Assembly (NCBI GenBank): GCA_002470465.1
Contig: DKMD01000035.1
Coordinates: forward strand, 35,717-99,716
Source of the DNA: Pluralibacter sp. UBA7423
GTDB lineage: Bacteria > Pseudomonadota > Gammaproteobacteria > Enterobacterales > Enterobacteriaceae
Length of the DNA: 64,000 nucleotides
Reading direction: 5' to 3'
In this document: positions 8,858-18,903 of the stretch, piece after piece
How positions within the stretch are numbered: position 1 is the first letter of the stretch
Layout of the letters: each line of letters begins with the position of its first letter
The notes under the pieces: generated by a model
Database searches by the model: none
What the model saw: only the letters and a program-made list of their open reading frames with translations
What the model was told of the DNA's origin: nothing
Translations under genes and position numbers: made by a program

Positions 8858-10543
8858 TTATCCCAGGCCAGGCCAGATGACGATAATCAGCGTCCCTGCC
8901 AGCGTTAACAACACGTTAGCGATGGCGTAGGTGCCTGCGTAGCCCAGCGCCGGAATATTGCTGCGGGCGGTGTCGCTGATAATTTCCATTGCCGGGGCGC
9001 AGGTGCGTGCGCCCATCATTGCGCCAAACAGCATGGCGCGGTTCATCCGCAGCACGTATGCGCCGAACAGGAAACAGATAACGACCGGGCCAAGGCTGAC
9101 CAGCAGGCCAGCAACCAGCATCTGACCGCCAATCGCGCCCAGGCCGTGGCCAATACCGCTGCCAGCGCTCAGGCCGACGCCGGCCATGAATACCATCAGG
9201 CCGAACTCTTTAACCATATTCAGCGCGCCCTGCGGGATATAGCCAAACGTCGGGTGGTTGGCTCGCAGGAAGCCGAGCATGATTCCTGCGAACAGCAGGC
9301 CTGCCGCGTTACCTACCGCAAAGCTGAAGGAGCTGAACTGGAAGGTGATCATGCCGATCATCAGGCCGACGATAAAGAACGCGCAGAAGGCGAGCAGGTC
9401 GGTGACCTGGCTATGAATGGAGATAAAGCCAATGCGATCGGCGATGGTTTTCACGCGGCGCGCGTCGCCACTGACCTGCAATACGTCACCTTTGTTCAGC
9501 ACGATGTTGTCGTCAATTGGCATTTCAATCTGGCTGCGGATGACGCGGTTCAGGAAGCAGCCGTGATCGGTGAGCTTCATCTGCGCCAGGCGGCGGCCGA
9601 CTACGTTGTGGTTTTTGACGACGACTTCTTCGGTGACGATGCGCATGTCGAGCAGGTCGCGGTCGAACACTTCTTTGCCGTTACGGAAGCTTGGATCAAG
9701 GCGTGCATGCGCATCGGGGTAGCCGACCAGGGCGATTTCGTCACCCATTTGCAATACCGCGTCGCCGTCCGGGTTTGCCAGAATGCCGTTGCGACGAATA
9801 CGTTCGATGTAGCAGCCCGTCTGGCGATAGATGCCCAGTTCGCGCAGGTTTTTTCCGTCGGCCCAGGCGACCAGTTCCGGGCCAACACGGTAGGCGCGAA
9901 TCACCGGCAGGTAGACTTTGCGATTGGAATCGGTGTCGAGGCCGCGCTCGCGAGCAATCTGCTGGGCGCTGGTTTGCAGATCCTGATGCTGAAGTTTTGG
10001 CAGATAGCGTGCGCCGAGGATCAGGCTCACCAGGCCAATAAGATAGGTGAGGGCGTAGCCGAGACTCAGATGATCGAGCGCGGTAGCCAGTTCGTTCCCC
10101 GCCATGCCGGAGTGGCGCAGCGTGTCCCCTGCGCCTACCAGCACGGGGGTAGACGTCATGGCGCCTGCCAGCATCCCGGCGGTCAGGCCGATATCCCAGC
10201 CAAACAGCTTCCCAAGCCCCAGCGTCATGACCAGCGCAGTGCCCACCATGACCAGCGCCAGCATGAGGTAATTTTTACCGTCGCGGAAAAAGATAGAAAA
10301 AAAGTTGGGTCCGGCTTCCACGCCGACGCAGAAAATAAACAGCATAAAGCCCAGGTTCAGGGCATCAGTGTTAATACTGAAGTGCTGCTGACCTAATAAC
10401 AAAGAGACCACTAAAACGCCAATGGAATTACCCAGTTGGATGGATCCAAGGCGCAATTTTCCCAGACACAGGCCCAGCGCCAGTACCACAAATAATAACA
10501 GGATGTAATTCCCATTTAACAAGTCTGCGACGTTTATATTCAC
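8858..10543 (-). CDS. ybjL: YbjL, AspT/YidE-family putative transporter with two RCK-C domains
   Basis: With the GTG start at 10543 the product has 561 residues, the length of E. coli YbjL. A TTG nine bases upstream is the alternative. Layout: five to six membrane helices, two central TrkA-C (RCK_C) domains (about residues 200-380, with the conserved [10 protein letters not shown] and GDVLQVSGD turns), then another set of helices including the GARTCAPAM signature. The family (AAE) includes the aspartate:alanine exchanger AspT, but the substrate of YbjL is unknown. Inner membrane. Single gene with its own terminator downstream. Confidence 0.92.
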   Translation of the reverse strand: MNINVADLLNGNYILLLFVVLALGLCLGKLRLGSIQLGNSIGVLVVSLLLGQQHFSINTDALNLGFMLFIFCVGVEAGPNFFSIFFRDGKNYLMLALVMVGTALVMTLGLGKLFGWDIGLTAGMLAGAMTSTPVLVGAGDTLRHSGMAGNELATALDHLSLGYALTYLIGLVSLILGARYLPKLQHQDLQTSAQQIARERGLDTDSNRKVYLPVIRAYRVGPELVAWADGKNLRELGIYRQTGCYIERIRRNGILANPDGDAVLQMGDEIALVGYPDAHARLDPSFRNGKEVFDRDLLDMRIVTEEVVVKNHNVVGRRLAQMKLTDHGCFLNRVIRSQIEMPIDDNIVLNKGDVLQVSGDARRVKTIADRIGFISIHSQVTDLLAFCAFFIVGLMIGMITFQFSSFSFAVGNAAGLLFAGIMLGFLRANHPTFGYIPQGALNMVKEFGLMVFMAGVGLSAGSGIGHGLGAIGGQMLVAGLLVSLGPVVICFLFGAYVLRMNRAMLFGAMMGARTCAPAMEIISDTARSNIPALGYAGTYAIANVLLTLAGTLIIVIWPGLG

Positions 10544-10804
10544 GGAAGTCAACTTCTTGTTTACGAGTAAGTTGTTGAAAGGAATGGTTATTTGGGCTAA
10601 TGTCTTCCCTGCGCCGCCTGAGTGTTTTCAATAAAAAGGGCGACGGCTTTCACCATCAAATTAAGGCCGCTAGTTTAATCGTTCCTGATTGCTGCGGCTA
10701 GTCACAATCGTTTGAGCTTACGTAAGTGCTTTACGGCATGGATTGCCGGAAACTTTATCCAACCGGGTGTCATTGAGTTTGATAGAGAATAATCAGGAGG
10801 AATT

Positions 10805-11179
10805 TTGAGATCTGAGCGAGCCTGGGCAGGGGTTATCTGCTGTTTTATCCTCTTTATTGCGGTATGCCTTATTCTGTTACTGAATGTGAAAGGTGCCTTT
10901 CGCGTGTCGGGACGTCCGGAGCTGGGCCTGCTGTTCTTTGCTGTCCCTGGGGCAGTGGCAAGTTTTATCTCAAGCAAGCAGCGTCTGCTGTTTCCTGTGC
11001 TGGGCGCCATTCTGGCGGCACCGGTATGTCTGGTGGTGATGCGGGTCGGGGTTTTTACCGATCGTTCCATCTGGCAGGAGCTGGCGTGGATCTTCAGTGC
11101 GGTATTCTGGTGTGCGCTGGGGGCGCTCTGTTTCTTATTTATCAGTGGGCTGGTGAACGCAAAGCGTGGGCGCGAGTAA
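10805..11179 (+). CDS. ybjM: YbjM, small inner-membrane protein
   Basis: A 124-residue protein with four hydrophobic segments, matching E. coli YbjM (125 residues), including the shared stretch FWCALGALCFLFIS. Function unknown. The start is a TTG, four bases after a strong AGGAGG; it aligns exactly with the E. coli start and no ATG is available in frame. It ends 15 bases before the convergent grxA stop. Confidence 0.85.
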   Translation: MRSERAWAGVICCFILFIAVCLILLLNVKGAFRVSGRPELGLLFFAVPGAVASFISSKQRLLFPVLGAILAAPVCLVVMRVGVFTDRSIWQELAWIFSAVFWCALGALCFLFISGLVNAKRGRE

Positions 11180-11194
11180 CGCCCACGCGGTATC

Positions 11195-11458
11195 TTAAGC
11201 GTAGAGTCCCAGGTTCTCTTTCGCCCAGGCTTCGAAATCGGTGAAGCCACCGATGTGTTTCTGATCAACGAAAATCTGTGGCACGGTCTCAACCGGTTTG
11301 CCCACGGTCTGCTCAAGGTCTGCCTTGCTGATCCCTTCCGCATGAATATCGATGTAACGGAAGTTAAAATCATCACGCTCGTTGGTCAGCTTTTCAGCCA
11401 GCTCTTTAGCACGAACGCAGTAAGGGCAACCTGGACGACCAAAAATAACGGTAAACAT
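11195..11458 (-). CDS. grxA: Glutaredoxin 1
   Basis: An 87-residue glutaredoxin with the active site Cys11-Pro-Tyr-Cys14, the cis-Pro segment TVPQIF and the glutathione-binding GGFTDFEAW. It reduces ribonucleotide reductase and protein and glutathione disulfides with electrons from glutathione. In E. coli it is induced by OxyR; the 174-base divergent gap to ybjC would hold such sites, though I cannot pick out an OxyR box with confidence. The SD AGGAGAG lies just upstream of the ATG. Confidence 0.96.
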   Translation of the reverse strand: MFTVIFGRPGCPYCVRAKELAEKLTNERDDFNFRYIDIHAEGISKADLEQTVGKPVETVPQIFVDQKHIGGFTDFEAWAKENLGLYA

Positions 11459-11632
11459 TGTTTTCTCTCCTGAAACTGAGCCTATCGGCGAATGGGGCTT
11501 ATGATGCCTGCGTGCCCGCTTTCCGGAAAGAAGATTCTGCCTTTCGTTCCGATGGCTTTGCCCGATACAGAGCTTGTTTCGCCAGGTACAGTTGCTATCC
11601 TCGACGTTATACTCGTTTTCCGGAGACTGATA

Positions 11633-11920
11633 ATGCGTTCACTCGGCGCTTTGCCCAAAAGCGTGTTGATCCTGGAAGCCCTCGGCATGGTGCTGCTGGT
11701 GCTGGCCTGGCTTTCACTCAACCACTACGTCACCTTACCCGCGCCGTTCGCAAGTCCGATGGCCGGGATAATCATGATTTTTGCGGGCATCATGTTGATG
11801 ATCCCCGCCGCCGTGGCGCTGTTTCGCGGGATGGCACAAACCGTTGCCCCACAGCTGATGCAGCGCCATGATAAACCGATTTCGTCCGACCAGGAAAAAC
11901 GCGATGACGCCAACCATTGA
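11633..11920 (+). CDS. ybjC: YbjC, small inner-membrane protein
   Basis: A 95-residue protein with two hydrophobic helices, of the same length as E. coli YbjC and sharing the starts of both helices and the DDANH end. Unknown function. The ATG at 11633 follows CGGAGA; a -10-like TATACT stands at 11609-11614. The frame is open further upstream but without homology. It overlaps nfsA by 17 bases, as in E. coli, where ybjC-nfsA-rimK-ybjN form an operon induced by SoxRS. Confidence 0.88.
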   Translation: MRSLGALPKSVLILEALGMVLLVLAWLSLNHYVTLPAPFASPMAGIIMIFAGIMLMIPAAVALFRGMAQTVAPQLMQRHDKPISSDQEKRDDANH

Positions 11921-12626
11921 TCTGCTGTTAAGCCACCGTTCCATTCGTCACTTTACCGCTGAGCCCATTACCCAGGCGCAGCGCGAAGCGATTATTGCCA
12001 GCGCGCAGGCGGCAGCCAGCTCCAGCTTTTTACAGTGCAGTTCAATCGTGCGCGTCACCGATCCGCAACTGCGTAAGCAGCTGGTGGAAATGACCGGCGG
12101 GCAGCAGCACGTGGCGCAGGCGGCGGAATTCTGGGTGTTCTGTGCGGACTTCAACCGCCATCTGCAAATCTGCCCGGAAGCCCAGCTGGGGCGTGCTGAG
12201 CAGCTCCTGCTTGGCACCGTTGATACTGCGCTAATGGGCCAGAATGCGATGATTGCCGCGGAGTCATTGGGGCTTGGTGGGGTGTATATCGGTGGGATCC
12301 GCAACAGCATCGAGGCGGTTACGGATCTTCTGAAGCTCCCGCAGCACGTGCTGCCGCTGTTCGGCCTGTGCCTCGGCTGGCCTGCGGACGATCCTGGTGT
12401 GAAGCCGCGTCTGCCGGCGAGCATTGTCGTGCATGAAAATGCGTATCATCCGGTCGATGAGGTCGAGCTGGCACGCTATGACGAAGAGATGGCGAATTAT
12501 TACCTCTCGCGCGGCAGCAATACGCGGGCGGACACGTGGAGTGACCATATTCGTCGCACTATCGTCAAAGAGACCAGACCGTTTATTCTCGACTACCTGC
12601 ACAAGCAGGGCTGGGCTATCCGATAA
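11904..12626 (+). CDS. nfsA: Oxygen-insensitive NADPH nitroreductase NfsA
   Basis: A 240-residue FMN flavoprotein of the nitroreductase family, exactly the E. coli length. Conserved features include HRSIRHF at residues 10-16 for FMN phosphate, the stretch AAESLGLGGVYIGGIRN, and the C-terminal basic region that binds NADPH. It reduces nitro compounds and quinones by two electrons. The ATG lies within the end of ybjC; the frame extends 12 codons upstream, but MTPTIDLLLSHRS is the family start. Loss of this gene gives nitrofuran resistance in E. coli. Confidence 0.96.
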   Translation: MTPTIDLLLSHRSIRHFTAEPITQAQREAIIASAQAAASSSFLQCSSIVRVTDPQLRKQLVEMTGGQQHVAQAAEFWVFCADFNRHLQICPEAQLGRAEQLLLGTVDTALMGQNAMIAAESLGLGGVYIGGIRNSIEAVTDLLKLPQHVLPLFGLCLGWPADDPGVKPRLPASIVVHENAYHPVDEVELARYDEEMANYYLSRGSNTRADTWSDHIRRTIVKETRPFILDYLHKQGWAIR

Positions 12627-12683
12627 AATTCACTCCGGGTATGATGTGGCTGTTTTATTCAGGTCATCACAGTGAGGTGCAGG

Positions 12684-13586
12684 GTGAAAATCGCCATTTT
12701 GTCCCGGGACGGAACGCTCTGGTCCTGTAAGCGTCTGCGTGAGGCCGCCACGAAGCGCGGCCATCAGGTCGATATTCTCGACCCGCTTTCCTGCTATATG
12801 AACATCAGCCCGGCGGCATCTTCTATTCATTACAAAGGCCGCCAGCTTCCGCACTATGATGCGGTGATCCCACGCATCGGCTCGGCCATCACTTTTTACG
12901 GCACCGCCGCGCTGCGCCAGTTTGAACTGCTCGGCAGCTACCCGCTCAATGAATCCGTGGCCATTACCAAGGCCCGCGATAAGCTACGCTCGCTGCAGCT
13001 GCTGGCCCGTCAGGGCATTGATTTGCCCGTTACCGGAATCGCCCATTCACCGGACGACACCAGCGATCTGATCGATATGGTCGGCGGCGCGCCGCTGGTG
13101 GTGAAGCTGGTGGAAGGCACTCAGGGGATTGGCGTGGTGCTGGCTGAAACGCGGCAGGCGGCGGAGAGCGTGATCGACGCCTTTCGCGGGCTGAATGCGC
13201 ACATTCTGGTGCAGGAATATATCCAGGAGGCTAAAGGCTGTGATATTCGCTGCCTGGTGGTCGGCGATGAAGTGGTGGCGGCTATTGAGCGTCGGGCGAA
13301 GGCGGGTGATTTTCGTTCGAACCTGCATCGTGGCGGCGTGGCAACGGTTGCGGATATCACCCCGCTTGAGCGTGAGATTGCCATCAAGGCCGTGCAGACG
13401 CTGGGCCTGGACGTCGCAGGCGTGGACATTCTGCGCGCGAACCGTGGTCCGCTGGTGATGGAAGTGAACGCCTCGCCGGGACTGGAAGGGATCGAAAAAA
13501 CCACCGGTCTGGATATCGCCGGAAAAATGATCGCCTGGATAGAGCGCCACGCCCGGCCTGGTTTTTGTCTGAAAACGGGTGGCTAG
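12684..13586 (+). CDS. rimK: RimK, ATP-grasp ligase adding glutamate to ribosomal protein S6
   Basis: The GTG start at 12684 gives 300 residues ([10 protein letters not shown]), the length of E. coli RimK, with GAGG six to seven bases upstream. An upstream GTG at 12672 in the same frame is possible but lacks homology. ATP-grasp features: the nucleotide-binding [26 protein letters not shown], and the metal-binding [13 protein letters not shown] near the C terminus. It adds glutamates to the C terminus of S6 and can make poly-glutamate. Third gene of the ybjC-nfsA-rimK-ybjN group. Confidence 0.95.
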   Translation: MKIAILSRDGTLWSCKRLREAATKRGHQVDILDPLSCYMNISPAASSIHYKGRQLPHYDAVIPRIGSAITFYGTAALRQFELLGSYPLNESVAITKARDKLRSLQLLARQGIDLPVTGIAHSPDDTSDLIDMVGGAPLVVKLVEGTQGIGVVLAETRQAAESVIDAFRGLNAHILVQEYIQEAKGCDIRCLVVGDEVVAAIERRAKAGDFRSNLHRGGVATVADITPLEREIAIKAVQTLGLDVAGVDILRANRGPLVMEVNASPGLEGIEKTTGLDIAGKMIAWIERHARPGFCLKTGG

Positions 13587-13693
13587 CACAGGATTTCACC
13601 TGTTTCGTAGCATCTGAGCGCGTTTTTGCGTAACCTGTTACGCGGTTCCGCTATGGTTACGCTTTTCTTTCACTGCAAGAGGTTTCAGGGTTT

Positions 13694-14173
13694 ATGGATT
13701 CACTCGTCGTTCCGGGTCTGGATACGCTACGTCAATGGCTCGACGAAATGGGCATCAGCTTCTATGAGTGCGATACCTGTCAGGCGCTGCACCTGCCGCA
13801 TATGCAGAATTTTGAGGGCATTTTCGACGCCAAACTCGACCTGCTGGATAACGTCGTGCTGTTCTCGGCGCTCGCTGAAGTGAAGCCATCCGCGCTGCTG
13901 CCGCTGGCCTCCGACCTCTCTGCGATTAACGCCAGTTCGCTGACGGTGAAAGCATTCCTCGATATTCAGGATGATAACCTGCCGAAGCTGGTGGTGTGTC
14001 AGTCGCTGTCGGTCAACGTGGGCGTCACCCGCGAGCAGTTTGAGTGGTTCTTCCGCCAGAGCGAAGAGCAGGTCTCGATGGTGATCCTCGAAGCCGGTTC
14101 ACATCAGCTGCTGTTTAAAGGCGACGAAGAAGAGCCGTCCGTCGAAGAAACGCAATTCCATTTTCTGCACTAA
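13694..14173 (+). CDS. ybjN: YbjN, stress-related regulator-like protein
   Basis: A 159-residue cytoplasmic protein matching E. coli YbjN, with conserved CDTCQALHLPHMQNF and SSLTVKAFLDIQDDNLPKLVVCQSL. The fold is related to type III secretion chaperones, and E. coli YbjN affects motility, biofilm and stress resistance by an unknown mechanism. It is 107 bases after rimK, with a possible promoter of its own in that gap. Confidence 0.92.
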   Translation: MDSLVVPGLDTLRQWLDEMGISFYECDTCQALHLPHMQNFEGIFDAKLDLLDNVVLFSALAEVKPSALLPLASDLSAINASSLTVKAFLDIQDDNLPKLVVCQSLSVNVGVTREQFEWFFRQSEEQVSMVILEAGSHQLLFKGDEEEPSVEETQFHFLH

Positions 14174-14578
14174 AGTCCCGCATTCTGAACGCAGTCGCCG
14201 CCAGCGCGGCTGCGCACTTCACCGCAATATTCTGTTTTTAACCGCTTGTTAAAGAATTATTCACCACTGCAAGGCGCCTGATGGCTTACGCCATAAAGTG
14301 ATCTTGCATAAAAAATTGATAAAAGGCGTTTTTTTACCCGAGCTATAGCGGACAACCCTGGCTAAAGTTATTCTTGCGAAACCTCAGCGATGGCGCGCGA
14401 AACACTGCGTTTAACGTATTGTAGCGTGAAAAATCCTGACGCAATCGCGAGCAATTCCTGCCGGGAGAGGACCTGGCTCCTTTTCTTTGCAGACTGACAA
14501 AATATGCATGAATTTTGCATGCATCACTGTGCCTGGATTTTGGTCCAATTGTTAACGGACGTTGAGAAGGAAAGAGAT
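14174..14578. other. Long intergenic control region of the potFGHI operon
   Basis: No gene seen in these 405 bases. A short symmetrical sequence (TGCATG, seven bases, CATGCA at 14505-14523) lies about 60 bases before the potF start and may be a binding site. In E. coli this operon responds to nitrogen limitation through NtrC; I looked for a sigma-54 -24/-12 element and found none with correct spacing. Confidence 0.5.
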
Positions 14579-15691
14579 ATGACCGCCTTAAATAAGAAAT
14601 GGTTAACGGGTCTGGTTGCGGGTGCGCTGATGGCAGTCTCTGCAGGTGCGCTCTCTGCTGAACAAAAAACGCTGCATGTCTATAACTGGTCTGACTATAT
14701 TGCCCCGGACACGCTGGCGAATTTCACCAAAGAAACCGGCATTAAAGTCGTCTATAACGTCTTTGACTCCAACGAAGTGCTGGAAGGTAAGCTGATGGCG
14801 GGCAGTACCGGTTACGACCTCGTGGTGCCCTCGTCGCAGTTCCTTGAGCGTCAGGCGCAGGCGGGTATTTTCCAGCCGATTGATAAGAGCAAATTGCCGA
14901 ATTACAAAAACCTCGATCCGGACATGCTCAAGCTGGTGGCGCAGAACGACCATGATAATAAATACGGCATTCCGTACATGATGGTGACCACCGGCATTGG
15001 CTATAACGTTGATAAAGTAAAAGCGGCCCTTGGTAAAGATGCGCCGGTAGACAGCTGGGACCTGATCTTTAAGCCTGAAAATCTCGAAAAACTGAAAAGC
15101 TGCGGCGTTTCGTTCCTGGATGCGCCAAGCGAAGTCTATGCCGCCGTACTGCACTACCTCGGCAAAGATCCGAACAGCTCAGATCCGAAAGATTACAGCG
15201 GCGCGGCGAACGATTTGCTGCTGAAGCTGCGTCCTTTCATCCGCTATTTCCACTCTTCTCAATACATTAACGATTTGGCCAATGGCGATATTTGCGTATC
15301 CATCGGCTGGTCGGGCGATATTTTGCAGGCGGCAAATCGTGCGAAGGAAGCGAAAAATGGCGTGAATATCGCCTACACCATCCCGAAAGAAGGGGCGATG
15401 GTTTACTTCGATATGTTTGCCATTCCTAAGGATGCGAAAAATACCGAAGAGGCGTATCAGTTCCTGAACTACCTGCTGCGTCCGGATGTGGTGGCGAATA
15501 TCAGTAACCACGTTTATTACGCCAACGCCAACAAAGCGGCGACGCCGTTGCTCAGTGCTGAAGTGCGCGACAACCCGGGCATTTATCCGCCTGCGGACGT
15601 CCGTGCGAAGCTGTTCACTCAGTCCGTACTGTCGCCAAAAATTGACCGCGTGATCACCCGCTCGTGGACGACGGTTAAGACCGGTAAATAA
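14579..15691 (+). CDS. potF: PotF, putrescine-binding periplasmic protein
   Basis: A 370-residue solute-binding protein, E. coli length. Residues 1-26 form a signal peptide ending ALSA. The mature protein begins EQKTLHVYNWSDYIAP, where Trp and Asp residues line the diamine pocket in PotF. The ATG at 14579 is preceded by AGAAGG, and the open frame upstream is not homologous. It delivers putrescine to the PotH-PotI membrane channel. The gene is separated from potG by about 200 bases with a REP element, which can make potF mRNA more abundant than that of the membrane genes. Confidence 0.96.
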   Translation: MTALNKKWLTGLVAGALMAVSAGALSAEQKTLHVYNWSDYIAPDTLANFTKETGIKVVYNVFDSNEVLEGKLMAGSTGYDLVVPSSQFLERQAQAGIFQPIDKSKLPNYKNLDPDMLKLVAQNDHDNKYGIPYMMVTTGIGYNVDKVKAALGKDAPVDSWDLIFKPENLEKLKSCGVSFLDAPSEVYAAVLHYLGKDPNSSDPKDYSGAANDLLLKLRPFIRYFHSSQYINDLANGDICVSIGWSGDILQAANRAKEAKNGVNIAYTIPKEGAMVYFDMFAIPKDAKNTEEAYQFLNYLLRPDVVANISNHVYYANANKAATPLLSAEVRDNPGIYPPADVRAKLFTQSVLSPKIDRVITRSWTTVKTGK

Positions 15692-15699
15692 CGCAGGCC

Positions 15700-15790
15700 T
15701 GCCGGTGGCAAATATTGCCCGGCGGCGCTGAGCTCGCCGGGCCGACAAGTCGGGCTTACGAATGCCTGCAGACCCGGTAAGCGAAGCGCT
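15700..15790. repeat. REP/BIME repeat between potF and potG
   Basis: GC-rich inverted units (ttgcccggcggcgct and its near complement tcgccgggcc, then acccggtaagcg) typical of BIMEs. The place after the binding-protein gene fits a role in differential mRNA stability. Confidence 0.75.
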
Positions 15791-15890
15791 AACGGGCAAT
15801 ATTCGCACCAGGGCAGTGCAGCTGCACTGTGAAGTTCTTTGTAGGGTACCGGACCCTATAAATGTTCGTTTTTTGCCGGAGAGCACCATC

Positions 15891-17024
15891 GTGACCGACG
15901 CAATCCCACGCCCACAGGCGAAAACCCGCAAAGCGCTGACTCCGCTGCTGGAAATCCGCAACCTGACCAAATCCTTTGACGGCCAGCACGCCGTCGATGA
16001 CGTCAGCCTCACCATCTACAAAGGCGAACTTTTTGCCCTGCTTGGCGCATCCGGCTGTGGCAAATCCACGCTGCTGCGCATGCTGGCAGGGTTCGAGTCG
16101 CCCTCCGCCGGGCAAATTGTGCTGGATGGCGTGGACCTCTCGCAGGTGCCGCCGTACCAGCGCCCCATCAACATGATGTTTCAGTCCTACGCGCTGTTCC
16201 CGCACATGACCGTGGAACAGAATATCGCGTTCGGCCTGAAGCAGGACAAGCTGCCGAAGGCTGAAATTGCCGCGCGGGTGCAGGAGATGCTCGCCATCGT
16301 GCATATGCAGGAGTTTGCCAAACGCAAGCCGCACCAGCTTTCCGGTGGCCAGCGCCAGCGTGTGGCCCTGGCCCGCAGCCTCGCCAAACGCCCAAAACTG
16401 CTGTTGCTTGATGAGCCGATGGGCGCGCTGGATAAAAAACTGCGCGACAGGATGCAGCTTGAGGTGGTGGACATCCTTGAGCGCGTTGGCGTCACCTGCG
16501 TGATGGTGACCCACGATCAGGAAGAGGCGATGACCATGGCCGGGCGCATCGCCATCATGAACCGCGGCAAGTTCGTGCAGATTGGCGAGCCGGAAGAGAT
16601 TTACGAACACCCGACGACCCGTTACAGCGCCGAGTTTATCGGCTCGGTCAACGTGTTCGAAGGCTTGCTGAAAGAGCGGCAGGAGGATGGCCTGGTGATT
16701 GACTCGCCGGGGCTGATGCATCCGCTGAAGGTCGACCCGGATGCATCCGTGGTGGATAACGTGCCGGTGTACGTGGCGCTGCGTCCGGAAAAAATCATGC
16801 TCTGCGAAGAGCCGCCTGCCGATGGCTATAACTTTGCCGTCGGTGAAGTGGTGCACATCGCCTATCTCGGCGATCTGTCGATTTACCACGTGCGCCTGAA
16901 AAGCGGCCAGATGATCAGCGCTCAGCTACAGAACGAACACCGCTATCGCAAAGGTCAGCCGACCTGGGGCGATGAGGTACGCCTGTGCTGGGATGCTGAC
17001 AGCTGTGTGGTTTTGACGGTATAG
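15891..17024 (+). CDS. potG: PotG, ATPase of the putrescine importer
   Basis: The GTG start at 15891 gives 377 residues as in E. coli; the SD GGAGAG is upstream. ABC motifs: Walker A GASGCGKST near residue 53, Q-loop in MMFQSYALFPHM, signature LSGGQRQR, Walker B LLLLDEP, and a C-terminal TOBE/MOP regulatory domain (about residues 290-377). It powers putrescine uptake together with PotH, PotI and PotF. The frame is open for 43 codons upstream through the REP region, without homology. Confidence 0.96.
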   Translation: MTDAIPRPQAKTRKALTPLLEIRNLTKSFDGQHAVDDVSLTIYKGELFALLGASGCGKSTLLRMLAGFESPSAGQIVLDGVDLSQVPPYQRPINMMFQSYALFPHMTVEQNIAFGLKQDKLPKAEIAARVQEMLAIVHMQEFAKRKPHQLSGGQRQRVALARSLAKRPKLLLLDEPMGALDKKLRDRMQLEVVDILERVGVTCVMVTHDQEEAMTMAGRIAIMNRGKFVQIGEPEEIYEHPTTRYSAEFIGSVNVFEGLLKERQEDGLVIDSPGLMHPLKVDPDASVVDNVPVYVALRPEKIMLCEEPPADGYNFAVGEVVHIAYLGDLSIYHVRLKSGQMISAQLQNEHRYRKGQPTWGDEVRLCWDADSCVVLTV

Positions 17025-17035
17025 GGGAGGGCGCA

Positions 17036-17989
17036 ATGAGCACATTAGAACCTCCGGTCCGCGCGAAACAGCCTGAGGGCTTTGCCGCCTGGCTTGCGAA
17101 AATGCAGATGAAGCATGGCCGTAAGCTGGTGATTGCCCTGCCGTATATCTGGCTTATTCTGCTGTTTTTGCTGCCGTTTCTTATCGTTTTCAAAATCAGC
17201 CTCGCCGACATGGCGCGGGCCATCCCGCCCTACACCGATTTGTGGGAATGGGCCGATGACCAGATCACGCTGACGCTGAACCTGGGCAACTTCCTGCAGC
17301 TGACGGACGATCCGCTCTATTTTGAGGCGTATCTGCAGTCGTTACAGGTGGCGGCGATCTCGACGATTTGCTGCCTGCTGCTGGGCTATCCGCTCGCCTG
17401 GGCGGTGGCGCACAGCAAGCCGTCTACCCGCAATATTCTGCTGTTGCTGGTGATCCTGCCGTCGTGGACGTCGTTTCTGATTCGCGTGTATGCGTGGATT
17501 GGCATCCTGAAGAGCAATGGCGTGTTGAACAACTTTTTGATGTGGACCGGGATTATTCACCAGCCGCTGGAAATTCTGCACACCAACCTGGCGGTCTACA
17601 TCGGGATTGTTTACGCCTACCTGCCGTTTATGGTGCTGCCGATTTACACTGCGCTGACGCGCATTGATTATTCGCTGGTGGAAGCGTCGCTCGATCTTGG
17701 CGCGAAGCCGCTGAAAACCTTCTTCAGCGTGATTGTGCCGCTCACCAAAGGCGGGATTATCGCAGGTTCGATGCTGGTGTTTATTCCGGCGGTAGGGGAG
17801 TTCGTTATCCCGGAACTGCTCGGCGGCCCGGACACTATCATGATTGGCCGCGTTCTGTGGCAGGAGTTCTTCAATAACCGCGACTGGCCGGTGGCTTCAG
17901 CCGTGGCGGTGGTGATGCTGTTGCTGCTGATCGTGCCGATCATGTGGTTCCACAAGCATCAGCAAAAACAGATGGGGGATCACGGATGA
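17036..17989 (+). CDS. potH: PotH, putrescine ABC permease
   Basis: A 317-residue inner-membrane permease with six helices and the EAA loop EASLDLGAKPLKTF, which contacts the ATPase PotG. E. coli length. It starts 11 bases after potG and overlaps potI by four bases, so the pair is translationally coupled. It pairs with PotI to form the channel. Confidence 0.96.
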   Translation: MSTLEPPVRAKQPEGFAAWLAKMQMKHGRKLVIALPYIWLILLFLLPFLIVFKISLADMARAIPPYTDLWEWADDQITLTLNLGNFLQLTDDPLYFEAYLQSLQVAAISTICCLLLGYPLAWAVAHSKPSTRNILLLLVILPSWTSFLIRVYAWIGILKSNGVLNNFLMWTGIIHQPLEILHTNLAVYIGIVYAYLPFMVLPIYTALTRIDYSLVEASLDLGAKPLKTFFSVIVPLTKGGIIAGSMLVFIPAVGEFVIPELLGGPDTIMIGRVLWQEFFNNRDWPVASAVAVVMLLLLIVPIMWFHKHQQKQMGDHG

Positions 17990-18831
17990 ACAACTTACCG
18001 GTCGTACGCTCGCCCTGGCGCATTTTGATTCTCCTGATTGGCTTCACGTTCCTCTACGCGCCGATGCTGATGCTGGTTATCTACTCGTTCAACAGCTCGA
18101 AGCTGGTGACGGTGTGGGCAGGCTGGTCGACGCGCTGGTACGGTGAGCTGTTCCATGACGATGCAATGATGAGCGCCGTGGGCCTGAGCCTGACGATTGC
18201 CGCCTGTGCGGCAACGATGGCGTGTATTCTCGGCACAATCGCTGCGGTAGTGATGGTACGGTTTGGGCGCTTCCGTGGCTCAAACGGCTTTGCCTTCATG
18301 ATAACCGCGCCGCTGGTCATGCCAGATGTCATTACCGGGCTGTCGCTGCTGCTGCTGTTTGTGGCGCTGGGGCACGCAATTGGCTGGCCGTCAGAGCGCG
18401 GGATGCTGACCATCTGGCTGGCGCACGTAACGTTCTGCACTGCGTATGTCGCGGTGGTGATTAACTCACGCCTGCGTGAACTCGACAGTTCGATTGAAGA
18501 AGCCGCAATGGATCTCGGTGCAACGCCGCTGAAGGTCTTTTTCGTCATCACGCTACCGATGATTATGCCCGCAGTGATTTCAGGCTGGCTGCTGGCGTTC
18601 ACGCTGTCGCTCGATGACCTGGTCATCGCGAGCTTCGTCTCCGGGCCGGGTGCAACAACGTTGCCAATGCTGGTTTTCTCAAACGTGCGCATGGGGGTGA
18701 ATCCGGAAATCAACGCCCTGGCAACGCTTATCCTTGGCGTAGTCGGGATTATTGGTTTAATCGCCTGGCTGCTGATGGCAAGGGCTGAAAAACAGCGGGC
18801 GCGTGATATCCAGCGTGCAAGACGCGGCTGA
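17986..18831 (+). CDS. potI: PotI, putrescine ABC permease
   Basis: A 281-residue permease, E. coli length, with the EAA loop EEAAMDLGATPLKVFF and six helices. Its ATG overlaps the potH stop (ATGA). It is the last gene of the operon and is followed by a terminator at 18861. It forms the heterodimeric channel with PotH. Confidence 0.96.
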   Translation: MNNLPVVRSPWRILILLIGFTFLYAPMLMLVIYSFNSSKLVTVWAGWSTRWYGELFHDDAMMSAVGLSLTIAACAATMACILGTIAAVVMVRFGRFRGSNGFAFMITAPLVMPDVITGLSLLLLFVALGHAIGWPSERGMLTIWLAHVTFCTAYVAVVINSRLRELDSSIEEAAMDLGATPLKVFFVITLPMIMPAVISGWLLAFTLSLDDLVIASFVSGPGATTLPMLVFSNVRMGVNPEINALATLILGVVGIIGLIAWLLMARAEKQRARDIQRARRG

Positions 18832-18860
18832 AGCGCATAAAATCTTGTGAGTTGTGTCAT

Positions 18861-18890
18861 CGCCTCTCCCATTCGGGGGAGGCGTTTTCA
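18861..18890 (+). terminator. Terminator of the potFGHI operon
   Basis: A GC-rich hairpin (CGCCTCTCCC paired with GGGGAGGCG, with one G-T pair) is followed by TTTTC, 30 bases after potI. Confidence 0.8.
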
Positions 18891-18903
18891 TGGAAGGCCA
18901 CAA

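Noticed and set aside
9146..10396. Long 416-codon open frame antisense to ybjL
   Set aside because: It lies wholly opposite a well-identified gene, has no recognisable domain or ribosome site, and its composition is what the complementary strand of GC-rich coding DNA produces.
14440..14578. Sigma-54 promoter upstream of potF
   Set aside because: Candidate GG and GC doublets (for example near 14474-14491) are 12 bases apart rather than 10, so the site fails.
15789..16889. 366-codon open frame antisense to potG
   Set aside because: Shadow of potG, His- and Gln-rich as is typical for reversed GC-rich coding sequence.
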